Below, piece by piece: positions 1 to 10,559 of a stretch of DNA of 64,000 bases. A program made the position numbers and the translations under genes. The stretch is taken from the NCBI GenBank assembly GCA_012934845.2, contig WNNJ02000725.1:1-64000 (forward strand), read 5' to 3'. Positions within the stretch are counted from its first letter, which is position 1; each line of letters begins with the position of its first letter. The notes under the pieces were generated by a model. That model was given only the letters and a program-made list of their open reading frames with translations. It made no database searches and was not told where the DNA came from. The stretch comes from Pomphorhynchus laevis. Its lineage: Eukaryota > Acanthocephala > Palaeacanthocephala > Echinorhynchida > Pomphorhynchidae.

Positions 1-76
<76 letters not shown>
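1..76. repeat. (AT)n microsatellite
   Basis: An uninterrupted AT dinucleotide tract opens the window. It abuts the 3' side of the Penelope-like relic that follows, and a second (AT)n tract lies beyond that relic's other end. Confidence 0.97.
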
Positions 77-78
<2 letters not shown>

Positions 79-1318
79 AATATTATTATCAAATCGAACT
101 CGAGAGCCCATTGAGGCTGCTTTCAAATAAATCGTTAAACAAATCAAATCAAGAATCGAGTAACAGCAGCGATTTTTCTTTTATAGCACAATACAAGAGC
201 TAAGCTTTCGGCGTAAAAGCCTTCTTCAGAGTCTGAAAATAAAACAATACTTGTCAAATAATGGGAATACAATTTCAATCAATGTAGGTTGAAAAATACA
301 ATGTGATTATATATTAAAAAATAGTAAAGCGAAATGTATTGCTGGGGCACTAAGGTATATGGCAATCATGATTAGCATTTAATTGTGTATCGCTCATTAA
401 TTGGGCGATCCAATACTTCTCTCTTGCTTTTCTTTGCCAATCATTTTTGAAATCAGATTCAACAATTGTTACAGACATTCGGTGTTGCGGGTTATCGATG
501 CAGTGTTGTGCTGCGCCATCTCTATTGCCCCGTTTTGCGCGTATGTCACATCTTCTTATATTCATTCGAATATTTAAGGCGTTCGATGTCTCTCCCACGT
601 AACAACATGTGCAGTTTGAGCACATGCATACGTACACCGAGTTCTTTGTTTTGCATGAAGCTTTGCATCGGGTATTGTACGTTAGTCCAGTTACCGGACT
701 GCTAAACATTCTTCCGACTGCAACATATTCACAGCACTTGCAGCGCTTATCCCCACATCTTTGCATTCCTTCCGATATTTTCAGCTTGTTTGTGAACAGT
801 AAACGCCGTAGGGATTTACCACTTTTGTAGGCGACTTTAATCTTGACACCTGTTCCGCATATGGAATTACATGCGTTTAAGGCAGTCGTTAGATCCCGCT
901 CAAGAGACAGTAGGGCTGGGTGAGTGTCAACTACTATATAGGGGATTTTGTCCTGGCCTTTGATCCTCACCTTTTTAGTCAAAAGGATGTCCCTATCCAT
1001 ACAACAAACCTCAGCCAATTGTCTTTTAATTAGCTTTAAATGGTATCCTCTACACTCAAATTCTTTAGACAGGGTTATGGCGGCTTCTGTGAATATCCTT
1101 GCTGTCGAGCATATTTTCTTAGCCCTGATCAGTTCGTTTCTGATGATTAAACGTTTAATCCTTGGATGATGAGCACTCCTGGCATGTACCAGAGATCTAA
1201 TTCCTTTGAACTTTCGGTGCATTGACGTTAACCATCCTGATACCGGGTCTTTCCTTAGCTCCACATCCAAAAAGTTAAGATTGTCTTGCATTCTATCAGA
1301 CCGAGTGAACCTTAGCTC

Positions 1319-1319
<1 letters not shown>
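77..1319 (-). mobile_element. Penelope-like element (family P1), 5'-truncated
   Basis: Minus-strand relic of a canonical Penelope-like element. It keeps the C-terminal part of the polyprotein with the GIY-YIG endonuclease (350-1291) and a 3' tail (77-349). The reverse transcriptase core is absent. Around 190-225 on the minus strand the tail carries CTGAAGA, then a short GGC/GCC hairpin, then GAAA, in the order of a hammerhead core as known from PLE termini. Both ends touch (AT)n tracts. A second fragment of the same family lies at 11140-11720. Confidence 0.8.
350..1291 (-). CDS. PLE polyprotein C-terminal part with GIY-YIG endonuclease
   Basis: A 313-codon open frame. The first ~170 residues fit the region C-terminal to a PLE reverse transcriptase. 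A Cys-rich CGDKRCKCC knuckle sits at about residues 179-187. The GIY-YIG module starts near residue 219 (VYVCMC, then CCYVGET at about 229-235), followed by an Arg/His-rich helix and the terminal KYWIAQLM segment. In PLEs this nuclease nicks the target so that the RT can prime. The RT motifs (PMG, YxDD) are missing, so this is the tail of a 5'-truncated copy. The first Met is simply the first in frame near the truncation point. The nuclease domain order is the canonical one (C-terminal), unlike the permuted elements at 16.7 and 30.3 kb. Confidence 0.8.
   Translation of the reverse strand: MQDNLNFLDVELRKDPVSGWLTSMHRKFKGIRSLVHARSAHHPRIKRLIIRNELIRAKKICSTARIFTEAAITLSKEFECRGYHLKLIKRQLAEVCCMDRDILLTKKVRIKGQDKIPYIVVDTHPALLSLERDLTTALNACNSICGTGVKIKVAYKSGKSLRRLLFTNKLKISEGMQRCGDKRCKCCEYVAVGRMFSSPVTGLTYNTRCKASCKTKNSVYVCMCSNCTCCYVGETSNALNIRMNIRRCDIRAKRGNRDGAAQHCIDNPQHRMSVTIVESDFKNDWQRKAREKYWIAQLMSDTQLNANHDCHIP

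Positions 1320-1355
<36 letters not shown>
1320..1355. repeat. (AT)n microsatellite
   Basis: Short AT tract bordering the 5' end of the P1 element. It mirrors the tract at the window start, which suggests insertion into or generation of AT repeats at both ends. Confidence 0.9.
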
Positions 1356-1357
<2 letters not shown>

Positions 1358-1657
1358 ACAATTAAAATATTCAATTGTTAAATATTTTAATTATAAGATC
1401 AATATCCGGTTTATTATTACTCGTTAATATATTTTTATTTAGTTCATAAAATGTGCTTCCTGTACTCTTCGTTCTAAAATATCGTTTTCCACGGAAATTA
1501 TCATACTATCTCGAAAGATATTCTGTGATCATTTTTTTAAGAATGGTCTATCATAGCGCTGGATTCTGTTTTAGCGCTGTTTCGAAAAAACAGCTTAACA
1601 CACGCTTAAACACTGTTTAAGCGTGAGTAAAGGTGCCTATGGATGATTATTAAAGTC
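1356..1657. other. No gene seen
   Basis: AT-rich sequence without a convincing coding frame. A local inverted pattern around 1571-1625 (AGCGCTGTTTCG and AACACTGTTTAAGC variants) may belong to the repeat that carries the hammerhead-like motif just downstream. Confidence 0.4.
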
Positions 1658-1699
1658 ACGGTACTGATGAGCTCCGTTAGAGCCAAACGCGTATACCGT
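1658..1699 (+). ncRNA. Hammerhead-ribozyme-like motif
   Basis: Reads as a compact type-I-like hammerhead. Stem I is ACGGTA (1658-1663) with TACCGT (1694-1699), a perfect 6-bp pairing. The core CTGATGA is at 1664-1670. Stem II is GCTC/GAGC around the loop CGTTA. The second core strand reads CAAA where GAAA is expected. A minimal stem III (AC-GC-GT) ends in GTA, a valid NUH cleavage triplet. Such minimal stem III forms are known from Penelope-like elements. The G-to-C change at the invariant core position suggests this copy is inactive. Matched arms and spacing make chance unlikely. Confidence 0.6.
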
Positions 1700-1859
1700 T
1701 GTGGAAGTTTGTCGTCACACATAGGATGACTGGGCATACGTAGCGACTTTGAATATTGCGAGAATAATTCGGTTCTATTTCTTGATCTGATGAGGATATA
1801 TAGAATGCTGCCTGGTGTTTATGCATCCTCATGAGGAAAATAGTGATTTATTTACCACC

Positions 1860-2760
1860 CTTTTTCCAGCGCCGTGAAGAATGACGCTGCGCTGGAACCC
1901 ACAGCACCAATCTCCTCAATCGCCACTATTACGAACTCGTAATCGAGGGTCTCGATATCTCTGTATTTTTGTTTTTATTGTCTCAGCATCACTGGCCACG
2001 ACAATGCCTTTTGTCAAGGCTTGAGATTGGTAGGTCGGCGCCTGTGTATTTGAACAAGTAAAGTCCCATATTAGAATACACCCGGATTCCAACGGGATGG
2101 GAGTCGCTCCATCTGGTGGCTTTCTATCGATCCTTGATATGACAATCAGTTCCAACCTTGAAGGTACTCCTGCTACTGCGAGGGCTATCCGAATTATCTC
2201 GTTTACTTCGGGTGTGATTGATGTGTTTGGCCCTTGTGTAACGGCAATATAGGTTGCGTACTTCCGCAACTCACCTCTTCTCCGCAGATGCAAGTAAAGT
2301 TTTGTCTTGAGAGGACGCCAAGTCTCAGTCCCAATGCTATCGACAAAGATTGATCATTAAGACTAGTGCCAACAGCTGTGATGGGCAACGTCTCCAGAAT
2401 TGCGCCAGCCCACTTCGACGACACCGCCAACAACCTACTACGCGTTTTCAGTGTCTCGGCGTCTCGAAGTAAAAAGTCGTAAATTACTCTGTAAAATTTC
2501 ACCGTTTATTGTTTTTGGATAGACGGATACAATCGAGTGGTTGTTATGTACTCAGCAACCGAACGGGCAGTATCATCGTGTTAATCGTTGTCTCTTTTAA
2601 TCGGAGAACATTAAGCAAGGATCGCTATCTCTCGGGCTTGCTGGATTCCCAGCCCATCGAGCGAACCTGGCAAAGTAGCCTGTATTCACTCTTAATCCCT
2701 CAGATCGACATTTAAGATCTTGCGCAAAATAGCCCGTACCCTTTCTTCAAATACAGTAAC
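1860..2760 (-). mobile_element. RLE-type LINE fragment (C-terminal part)
   Basis: Minus-strand fragment split over two frames (2203-2502 and 1916-2293). The upstream part contains TSLNDQSLSIALGLRLG followed by a Cys-rich CICGEEV segment. The downstream part contains an NEIIRIALAVAGVPS helix, then RKPPDGATPIP and ILIWDFTCSNTQAP. The same order (GLRLG, CxCG, H-C, RH, KRPD, D) recurs in the longer copy at 41640-44340. This matches a CCHC knuckle followed by a PD-(D/E)xK restriction-like nuclease, as in RLE-bearing LINEs. A frame change between the two halves and loss of the His-Cys half of the knuckle mark it as decayed. The RT is missing. Confidence 0.7.
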
Positions 2761-2763
2761 CGA

Positions 2764-3230
2764 TTACTTCGGAAACAGGTCGTTCTCAATATAAAAGCGA
2801 CTTTCGGAAGGGTTTAAACAATGACTGATCAAGAGTAGTGCGTCGTGTCTGTGTGTTTCATCTAAACGAATCTCGGATCTAGCAAGTTTGTATATAACCT
2901 GGTCAAACGTAGCGTCGATATTGAACTCGCAGTTGCAAATCAGGGGACCCAATAAATGAGCGTTTGCGTGATCTACTCTTCTGCACCCCGGGAGAGCGTA
3001 TATAATATATCTGTTCACATACTCATCGATTGCGGTTATCTCACACACCTTGTACAGTTCAGCACAACCCCCATATCAGCACCCAGTTCCTGCATGATAG
3101 CGAAAAACATGGCGAGAAATATGTTAAAGTTTTGACCTAAAACTTTAAATGAAATATTAAATGATGAAAGATTAATAAAATTCAATTTTTTACTCATTTT
3201 AATATATGGTAAAATGAAAATCGTCACTAA
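2764..3230 (-). pseudogene. Unrecognised protein-coding relic
   Basis: Two overlapping minus-strand frames: 3036-3227 (63 codons) and 2764-3048 (94 codons). The second is less AT-rich than its surroundings and has a protein-like composition (MCEITAIDEYVNR..., several Cys, charged helices, end ENDLFPK). The frames overlap by 13 bases and the first reads toward the second, which suggests one coding region with a frame change. I do not recognise the family. It could be a degraded host exon or a gene captured by a mobile element. No splice signals were convincing. Confidence 0.3.
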
Positions 3231-3838
3231 AACGCGAAGATTCTTAGTTAATCAACGTCGCATCAGTAATTGCTATCTAAAGATACAAGATAAAAATTCG
3301 TTTGTCGAAAAGTAACGCCAACGAAATTATTTGGTTACAACATTTGCTTTGCAAAAAATTTAATAAGCGCTTTATTATTTATAAGAAGTTCTTGGCTTAT
3401 AAATGTATTCAATTCTAATAAGTTTTTCTGTCGCGGCTTGTAGTATGATTTTGTCAACCAATTACTTTACTAAATTACGCATTTTTTAATCTCCAATTTC
3501 ATTCGTGTGCTTTAGTTAAAAATTGTCGATGTAAATTAGAAACAAATTCTTTTTAAATTTATTTATTTTAAAGTCATTAAGCTCAATTAATGTCAGTTTA
3601 TTTGCATATTCTTATTTTATAATAAAAAAATTATATTTTATTAACTAAATTTTTAATGAAAATATTTGGTATAAGGTTTAAAGTATGATAAGATTTATTA
3701 TAAATGAATTGATTTACAATAGCTATGTTTACCCAAATAGGAATATAAAAATTTACAAATATATTTTTTATATATAAATCAACACAATTTTATTAAAAAT
3801 TAATTTAAATTTGTTAAAAATAAATTTAAACTCTTAAG
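3231..3838. other. AT-rich, no gene seen
   Basis: About 600 bases of AT-rich DNA with no coding frame, repeat or RNA gene that I can support. Confidence 0.5.
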
Positions 3839-4060
3839 CGAAAATGTTTATTAATGGATAATAAATAATATATTTTGTATTAGAATAAGATACACTAGAT
3901 AATCAAATTTCATCAGAGGAAATACGTCCTTAGCACGTATTTGGCCCCGCTGCTATGTTGGGTAGAGGAGTTAGGGGACAAAACCTGATAGCATAGCAGT
4001 TTCTCTAAACGATTTATATTCTTATTCAAATACATCATATATTATATTAATAATATTAAT
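3839..4060 (+). mobile_element. Naiad-type PLE 3' tail, solo
   Basis: Matches the 3' end of the permuted PLE at 30.3-33.5 kb: the last codons (GGATAATAAATAA at about 3855), the AGAATAAGATAC segment, and the conserved block with CTGCTATG and CATAGCAG arms (3951-3995). The rest of the element is absent, so this is a heavily truncated copy. Confidence 0.75.
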
Positions 4061-4744
4061 AATATTAAAAATAATATTATTTTATTGTTATTGAAAAATA
4101 GTATCGCATTGTAGAAAAAGCAACTCAGTTAGGATGTCGTAAAAATAACAAATACTGTGGTGATATTTCTCTGTTTTTCATGAATCTCTATATGTTCATT
4201 TTGATCTTGTCGTTTTCTAGACAGTTAAATCTAATTTATTTTAAATATTTGCTATTTATCAACGTAATTATAATTTTCAATTACTTAATTATATATTTTT
4301 TATTTTATTTTACTAATTATTTTATATGAAACATAAATAGCTCAATCAGAAGTATCGACACTTTACAGTTTTCAAAAAATCAATAGATTATAATTTATTT
4401 TAATTTTGATATTATTCTATTCGTAACGTTTTCCATGTAGTGATGTATAATTTATTTTAATAAAATCTTGATTTTCGTTCATTAACATAATTGATAAACG
4501 AAAAGCTTTGTATTTCATCTTATTTTATTCTACTGATTATATTTTACGAAAACGCAATTAGCTTTGATCTCCACATGACCAAAGCTAATTATAGTTATCA
4601 TTTTATGCTTTATAAATTAATACAATTGTAATTATATTGTTCATCATTGTAACTTATAGTCGTGAAATAGTAAATACACCTTTATATATTAAAATATATA
4701 CTTAAAGATGACCGATAAAGATATAAGTGCTAATGTAATAGTGT

Positions 4745-4780
4745 ATTAAGGCAATTTATAGTGATATAAATTGCCTTAAT
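4745..4780. repeat. Perfect 16-bp hairpin
   Basis: Arms 4745-4760 and 4765-4780 (ATTAAGGCAATTTATA and its exact complement) flank the 4-base loop GTGA. It is too short for a typical animal miRNA precursor. It could be the fused ends of a foldback element. Confidence 0.8.
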
Positions 4781-5894
4781 ATGTTACTTTGATTTATAAA
4801 TAGGCTTAAATATATTAATTTATATATTTAGAAAGTATTTGAATCGACTACGATTTTTGACACTATTAAATATCTTCAATAATAACGTCTGTAAAAATTG
4901 ATCATCATGAAAATTGCTAAATTAATAAATCTGTTTTCTAGTACAACAAATATTTACAATTTAATTAATAAATATAGAAAAATAAATATATATCATTTTA
5001 TTAATTATATAATATTAGATAATTTATTTAATTCAATTTTTACAATTTTTTGTAAGTTTTATTCAATCGTGATGTTAAAAAATTTAAGGTAATAAAAATA
5101 ATTATTATTTTCGGATTTTAAAGTTTTTGTTTTATAAAAATTACATTTTTCAACTAAATTCAGTTTTCAAAAACAACTTAAATTCATAACTAAAACACAA
5201 CTAAAATTAACAATTAATTATAGTCGTGAAATAGCAAAATACACCTTAATTACTTAAATTATTTGTAGTTTAATAATCATTATTTGACTTCAATAATCAT
5301 CCATATGCACCTCAAATATATAAATTAATTTGGAAAGCATTTAATGTGGATTTATGATCAATAGCTTGCGCTTTTTATAAGGCATTGAATTTATTTTTTA
5401 AGTCTAGTAAGTACTATTATCGTAAACGTTTTAATAAATAAAATTTATTCCCAGTATTAAAATTAGTATTTTGTTGACTTAACAGATAAAATCTTATGGA
5501 TATTATTTTAATTGTATTTATCACTCCAGAAAAAGTGCAAATTTAATGTTAGAAAGTAAAATCAGTATTTTGTTGTATTAATATATATCATCATAATATA
5601 TTACATCATAAATTGTTATTAAGAGAAATCGCTTGACACTGCGGTTCAGATGGCAAAGCTGGCTACAATTGATTGTTAATCCATAATTGATTATAAAATC
5701 AGAAATTTGCTCATCTGACCCATCAGTTAAATGTATCATTCAAAGACGCTCCTAACCACTCAGCAATTATCGTCAGTAATATGAAGTGGACATGTGCGAT
5801 TCGACTGATTATGTGTAAACTGTAAAGACATCAGCAATTCCTAATGATGCAGACGAAGTTCATCAACTCCTTTAGCTTATGGAACTGATATATA

Positions 5895-5965
5895 GAAAAT
5901 GGTGTTGTTTGATAGACTGGAATTTGATTCACAACTTTTAGGCACCATATCACTCGTAGACGTAG
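5895..5965 (+). repeat. Diverged terminal repeat of a TIR element
   Basis: ATGGTGTTGTTTGATAGACT and the following ~45 bases resemble the sequence at 10755-10835 and both arms of the palindrome at 57307-57416. The match is imperfect but continuous, so this is an older relic of the same TIR or MITE family. Confidence 0.6.
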
Positions 5966-6178
5966 TGTCCATTTTAGTACTTAATTGATATTATTGTATA
6001 ACCAATAAAATTAGATGTTCCTCACCGTCACGAAATCAAAGATATTTAAAAGTTTTGCTTATTTAAACTTTTTCAATTGTAAATATTTCTTACCATGGAA
6101 ATTTTAACCAGTTAAGTTATTTGTAATACATATAATAGTAGTGCACGACTGTGCTGAGTAGACAACTGTCCAGGATTT

Positions 6179-6183
6179 CTTAC
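6179..6183. repeat. Target-site duplication, left copy
   Basis: CTTAC directly before the left LTR, matched by CTTAC at 10734-10738 after the right LTR. A 5-bp duplication is usual for Ty3/Gypsy integrases. Confidence 0.85.
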
Positions 6184-6375
6184 TGTTGTGTTTTCAGACA
6201 TTGCAAAGCAAACGCTAACGTTTTTTAATTTTTAGTACAAACAAAACACCAGCGTTCAGAAACAGTCGCTATCCGACATATATAGTCAAAATACAAAGGC
6301 ATACCGCCAAGCACATTGCTGCCAGTGATAATCGTCATTGCCATACATTTGCAGTGTGTTCGTTCATACACAACA
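6184..6375 (-). repeat. 3' LTR of the Ty3/Gypsy element
   Basis: Starts TGTTGTGTTTTCAG and ends CATACACAACA on the plus strand. Matches the other LTR by eye over its whole length. Confidence 0.92.
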
Positions 6376-6404
6376 TTCCTCTTCCCCATATAAATGTGGT
6401 CTTT

Positions 6405-9400
6405 TTAGTACGCCACATTCCAGCCATATCGAACAGGTACTTTACGGACTCTTTCTGATCGTCTAGGTAATTGGCGATGGCAATTATCATGTTCAAGATT
6501 TTTTTCATCCGCCGAATTCGTAATGGTAAGTGGACTTTGATCACTAGTTATCTCAATCCGCTGTGACAATGTTGAATTCATTTTCTCTTGATCATTGTCT
6601 GCATCATTGGTAATTTCTCGATTCTCTATACCTTCTCCTTTACGAAGCATATCGGCGTGTAATCTGTAGTTTTGATCAGCGTTGCTCACGACATACGATG
6701 TCCAGTTTGAGCGCTTTTCTATTTCCCCCGCCGACCACGGTTCGTTACTTTTCTGCCGATACCACACCTTTTCTCCTGAATAAAACTCCCTCGGTTTGGA
6801 TTTCTTATCGAAATGTATTTTGTTATTTGCTTGATAACCTTCAAGTGTAGAACGTAGATTCGGTTTCAAACGATCAAATAAGGTAGTCAAACGATGACCG
6901 GTAAAGACAATTGATGGTGGTTTTCCTGTGGCACTGTGCGGTGTGTTTCTATACGACAATAAGAATTGCTGCAATCGCTTTGGACGATCGTGTATATTGT
7001 AAGGTCTGATCACTTTATTCTTTAGTACTTGAATAAACCTCTCCGCTAAACCGTTTGATCTTGGGTGATACGGAGATACTCTTACATGCTTTACTCCATT
7101 AGACTGCAAAAAATTCGCGAATTCGGAAGACTGAAACGGGGGACCATTGTCTGATACCAGCTCTTCCGGAACCCCATTTCTGGCAAATATTTCTCTTAAT
7201 ACCTTTATTGTTGAGTGAGCACTTGTACATTGCATCTTAATAACCTCTGGCCATTTTGATAGAGCACACTGAACCACAAAGTAATACTCCTGTTGGGATG
7301 GTCCGGCGAAATCTACGTGAATCCTAGTCCATATATCGCTGGGTACAGGCCAATTGTGAAGTGGATGGTTAGGTTCGTTATTCCGGAAACGCTGACAATC
7401 GTTACAATTTTGTACTGAGCGCTCGATATCAGCATCCAATCCAGGCCACCATACGTAATATCGTGATAAGGACTTCATAGCCACAATTCCCGGATGGCCT
7501 GCATGCAAAGCTCGCAAAACTGTCTCCCGTAGACTCGTCGGAATTAATACACGCGCTCCTAAAAGCAAAATTCCATTTTCAAATGATAACTCATTGCGTC
7601 TTGTGCTGTAATAATGAATGTTCGAGTCTGTAACTTTGTTTGGCCAACCGATCGACACATATTGCGTCACCTTTTTTAGAATCAAATCTTGTTTCGTAGC
7701 TTCGCGAATAGCTGTTGCGGATAATAAAGGTGTGTCCTCACATAACAAATTCACACAGATATCATTTGTTCCCGACGTTTCTGCACAGTCAAGGCCTTGA
7801 CATGGAAATCTGGAGAGGACATCGGCAATTATGTTATCTTTTCCTGGAATGCATTCGAGTTCGTAGTCGAATTGACTCAACAACAATGCCCATCTGACTA
7901 AACGCTGATTCGCGATCTTTGGCAAATTACGTTGATTTCCGAATATGTATTTCAAAGGTTTGTGATCAGTGATGAGTACGAACTTTCTACCTAATAGAAA
8001 ATATCGAAACTTATTGACACCGAATATAAGTGCAAGTGCCTCCCGGTCGATTTGCGAGTAATTTATTTCCGCGCTGCTCAATTTTCTTGATGCGTATGCA
8101 ATCGGCAGATAACGGTTGTTTTTAGTTTCTTGAAGCAGTACGGCTCCTAAGCCTCTCTCACAAGCATCACAATACAGCTTCAGGTTACTCTTCCCATCAT
8201 ATGGTATTAAAATTTTCGGTTTTAGCATACTTTGCTTGACCAATTCAAATTGGCTTTGATGCCGATCTGTCCAGTTCCAATTCGCTCGTACACCCGTTAA
8301 CGAATACAAGTCAGCACACTGCGACCGCAAATGAGGAATAAAACGTTCAAGGAACCCTATGGTTCCCAAGAACGTTCGCAGTTCTTTAGGATTTGACGGT
8401 GGACAAATATTTTGAATAGTATCAACTTTCTCTGGATCAACTTTTACCATTCCTTTATCTAACACGTGTCCCAGAAATTTGACTTGTTCTTGAAGAAATA
8501 AACACTTTTCACGTTTAACTCGTATTCCCGCATTCAATAATCTTGTCATTACACTTCGAAGTCTGTCTATATGTTCTGAACGTGTTTCACCTGCAACTAC
8601 AACATCATCCAGATAAACTGCGACGCCCGGAATCGTACCGAGTAATTGATTCATATAACGCTGGAACAAAATTGGTGCAATGGATAACCCAAATGGTAAT
8701 CGACGATATTGATAATATCCGAAGGGTGTCGATATGGTCAAATACTTTCGAGAGTCTTGATGAACTTTCATTTGTGAATACGCATCCTTTAAATCCAATA
8801 CTGAATACAAGGTGCCTCCTGCGATTTTGCTCAGTATCTCCTCAAATGTCGGTAATTCGAAACAATCACAATTCAGATACGGATTAATTGTCGCCTTGAA
8901 GTCAGCGCAAAGTCTTATTGAGTTATCCTTCTTGAGCACAGAAACAATTGGACTCGCCCATTCAATATAATTACAGTTTGAATCAACTTGCTCTAATGTT
9001 CCATTCGATAAAAGGCGCTTTAACTCTTCTTCGATTTTTGGCTTTAATGGCAGTGGTACGCGACGAGCCGGAATGCATCGTGCAATAGCCGATGGATCAA
9101 CTTGTAACTTTATCTCCAAATCCTTAATGTTCCCAAGATCTTCATTGAATAACTCCTTAAATCTGAGTAACATGTGGTTTAAATCGGATGCACCTTGTTG
9201 ATTTAAATTTAACTGATTGATAGCTCGTGGGCGGGATCTTACTTGACGTGGCAAGGACATGTTAAATGCTTCTATCCACGGTTGTCCAAACAAGCTCTTT
9301 TCTGTTTCGTATACGACCTCGACATTCAACAATTTGGCTACATTATCTAGTTCTACAGTCACTTGACATTGACCTATGCTCTTTATCAACCCTCCACCAA

Positions 9401-10559
9401 AACTTCTCAGCCATCTTCCCGCTCTTAGCTCAGGCGAACCACAACTTGACCATGTTTTTTGAGATATTACAGACAACATTGCTCCCGTATCAAACTCCAT
9501 TTCCACTTGAACTCCGTTTATTCTCACTTCCAATGTCGGTCCCAGGATATGGTCCCTTCGACAAACGTTTTGAATTTCGAGAAAAGCCAACTCTACAGCC
9601 TTATTATCACCATTCTCGTCTGATATCAACTGATGAATATTTTGTAGTGCTACCTTGCAGCATCGACGAATATGACCTATCTTACCACAACGGTGACATT
9701 TTACGTTCTTAGCCCAACACTGTTGCTCATTTACGTGATTTGAACCATTACATCGTGTACAACGAGGCATGGAATTTTTATTCCATTGTGATCGACGTCC
9801 AGCACTTAATTTATTAACATGCGAAATTTCAACATCCTTTTTCGAGTCATTTGCATAATTCGAGCTGGTTTCCGTCGCTAACAAGTGCTTAGTAGCTTGT
9901 GTCATTTCCCAATTAGAAGCAATCCTAATTACATCGTCTAACGTAGGATTGTCTAATCGTAATAGACTCATACGTATTTCCTCGATTGGAGTATATGCAA
10001 TTACCAGATCTCTCAATCTGTCGTCGATTGCTTGCTGTTCGGTTTGAATGGATTGATCGAAAAACGAACACTTACTAGCCAGGCCCCTTGCTTCCGCTAT
10101 CCAATCTTTATGTGACTGATTGGCTTTTTGTCGACATTGCGTAAATTCGAATCTGGCTGCAACTATATGCATCGGCTTTTTAAAATGACGATCGAGTTCC
10201 TTAATAATCATCTCGAAAGTAATGTCCTCTTTTTCGAAAGACGGAATCAATTGTCCAACCAAGCGAAAAATTTCTTGACCACAACTGGACAGTAAGAATT
10301 GTTTTTGTCGCATCTGTGAATCAACTCTGTGCATGCCCAAAAAATTCTTCAGTTGAATCCCGTAATCAATCCACTTATCGTGATCTGCATTGAAATGCTG
10401 AAACGCCGGTATATTGCAATCCTTATTGGGATTTTCACGATTTTGCAGACTTTCCATCAACTTCGTCAATGTACGTTGTTGTTCCCATACAATTTTCATA
10501 ATGTCGTTCGACGAAAATTTTGAACCACCCTCGTCGCCAATTGTTGTGTTTTCAGACAT
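6405..10559 (-). CDS. Gag-Pol polyprotein of the Ty3/Gypsy element
   Basis: A single 1384-codon frame. Gag-like helical region at about 1-250, two zinc knuckles at about 265-300 (CTRCNGSNH..., CHRCGKIGHIRRC), aspartic protease near 355 (EFDTGA), reverse transcriptase with YLDDVVV near 648, RNase H near 800 (YCDACERGLGAVLL), and integrase from about 1000 with an HH-CC zinc site and DNGPPF near 1137. Gag and Pol are fused in one frame with no visible recoding site. The first ATG lies inside the 5' LTR, so the frame crosses the LTR/internal junction. The C-terminus ends in a basic RRSERVRKVPVRYG tail typical of the group. Family known; clade not assigned. Confidence 0.93.
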   Translation of the reverse strand: MSENTTIGDEGGSKFSSNDIMKIVWEQQRTLTKLMESLQNRENPNKDCNIPAFQHFNADHDKWIDYGIQLKNFLGMHRVDSQMRQKQFLLSSCGQEIFRLVGQLIPSFEKEDITFEMIIKELDRHFKKPMHIVAARFEFTQCRQKANQSHKDWIAEARGLASKCSFFDQSIQTEQQAIDDRLRDLVIAYTPIEEIRMSLLRLDNPTLDDVIRIASNWEMTQATKHLLATETSSNYANDSKKDVEISHVNKLSAGRRSQWNKNSMPRCTRCNGSNHVNEQQCWAKNVKCHRCGKIGHIRRCCKVALQNIHQLISDENGDNKAVELAFLEIQNVCRRDHILGPTLEVRINGVQVEMEFDTGAMLSVISQKTWSSCGSPELRAGRWLRSFGGGLIKSIGQCQVTVELDNVAKLLNVEVVYETEKSLFGQPWIEAFNMSLPRQVRSRPRAINQLNLNQQGASDLNHMLLRFKELFNEDLGNIKDLEIKLQVDPSAIARCIPARRVPLPLKPKIEEELKRLLSNGTLEQVDSNCNYIEWASPIVSVLKKDNSIRLCADFKATINPYLNCDCFELPTFEEILSKIAGGTLYSVLDLKDAYSQMKVHQDSRKYLTISTPFGYYQYRRLPFGLSIAPILFQRYMNQLLGTIPGVAVYLDDVVVAGETRSEHIDRLRSVMTRLLNAGIRVKREKCLFLQEQVKFLGHVLDKGMVKVDPEKVDTIQNICPPSNPKELRTFLGTIGFLERFIPHLRSQCADLYSLTGVRANWNWTDRHQSQFELVKQSMLKPKILIPYDGKSNLKLYCDACERGLGAVLLQETKNNRYLPIAYASRKLSSAEINYSQIDREALALIFGVNKFRYFLLGRKFVLITDHKPLKYIFGNQRNLPKIANQRLVRWALLLSQFDYELECIPGKDNIIADVLSRFPCQGLDCAETSGTNDICVNLLCEDTPLLSATAIREATKQDLILKKVTQYVSIGWPNKVTDSNIHYYSTRRNELSFENGILLLGARVLIPTSLRETVLRALHAGHPGIVAMKSLSRYYVWWPGLDADIERSVQNCNDCQRFRNNEPNHPLHNWPVPSDIWTRIHVDFAGPSQQEYYFVVQCALSKWPEVIKMQCTSAHSTIKVLREIFARNGVPEELVSDNGPPFQSSEFANFLQSNGVKHVRVSPYHPRSNGLAERFIQVLKNKVIRPYNIHDRPKRLQQFLLSYRNTPHSATGKPPSIVFTGHRLTTLFDRLKPNLRSTLEGYQANNKIHFDKKSKPREFYSGEKVWYRQKSNEPWSAGEIEKRSNWTSYVVSNADQNYRLHADMLRKGEGIENREITNDADNDQEKMNSTLSQRIEITSDQSPLTITNSADEKNLEHDNCHRQLPRRSERVRKVPVRYGWNVAY

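Larger units (their letters stand above)
4061..6178. other. AT-rich intergenic stretch
   Basis: No supported gene. It contains a perfect hairpin (4745-4780), a direct repeat of the phrase TAGTCGTGAAATAG (about 4657 and 5220), and near 5895-5960 a diverged copy of the terminal repeat seen at 10755 and 57307. The short frame at 4898-5092 is compositionally AT-driven and not credible as a gene. Confidence 0.5.

Noticed and set aside
4898-5092. 64-codon AT-rich frame
   Set aside because: Ile/Asn/Tyr-dominated translation typical of AT-rich noncoding DNA, with no homologous segment elsewhere in the window.
5725-5770. Minus-strand GCTGAGTGGTTAGGAGCGTC resembling a tRNA A box
   Set aside because: No matching B box (GGTTCGAATCC-like) follows at the right distance and the flanks do not fold into a cloverleaf; at most a decayed SINE head.
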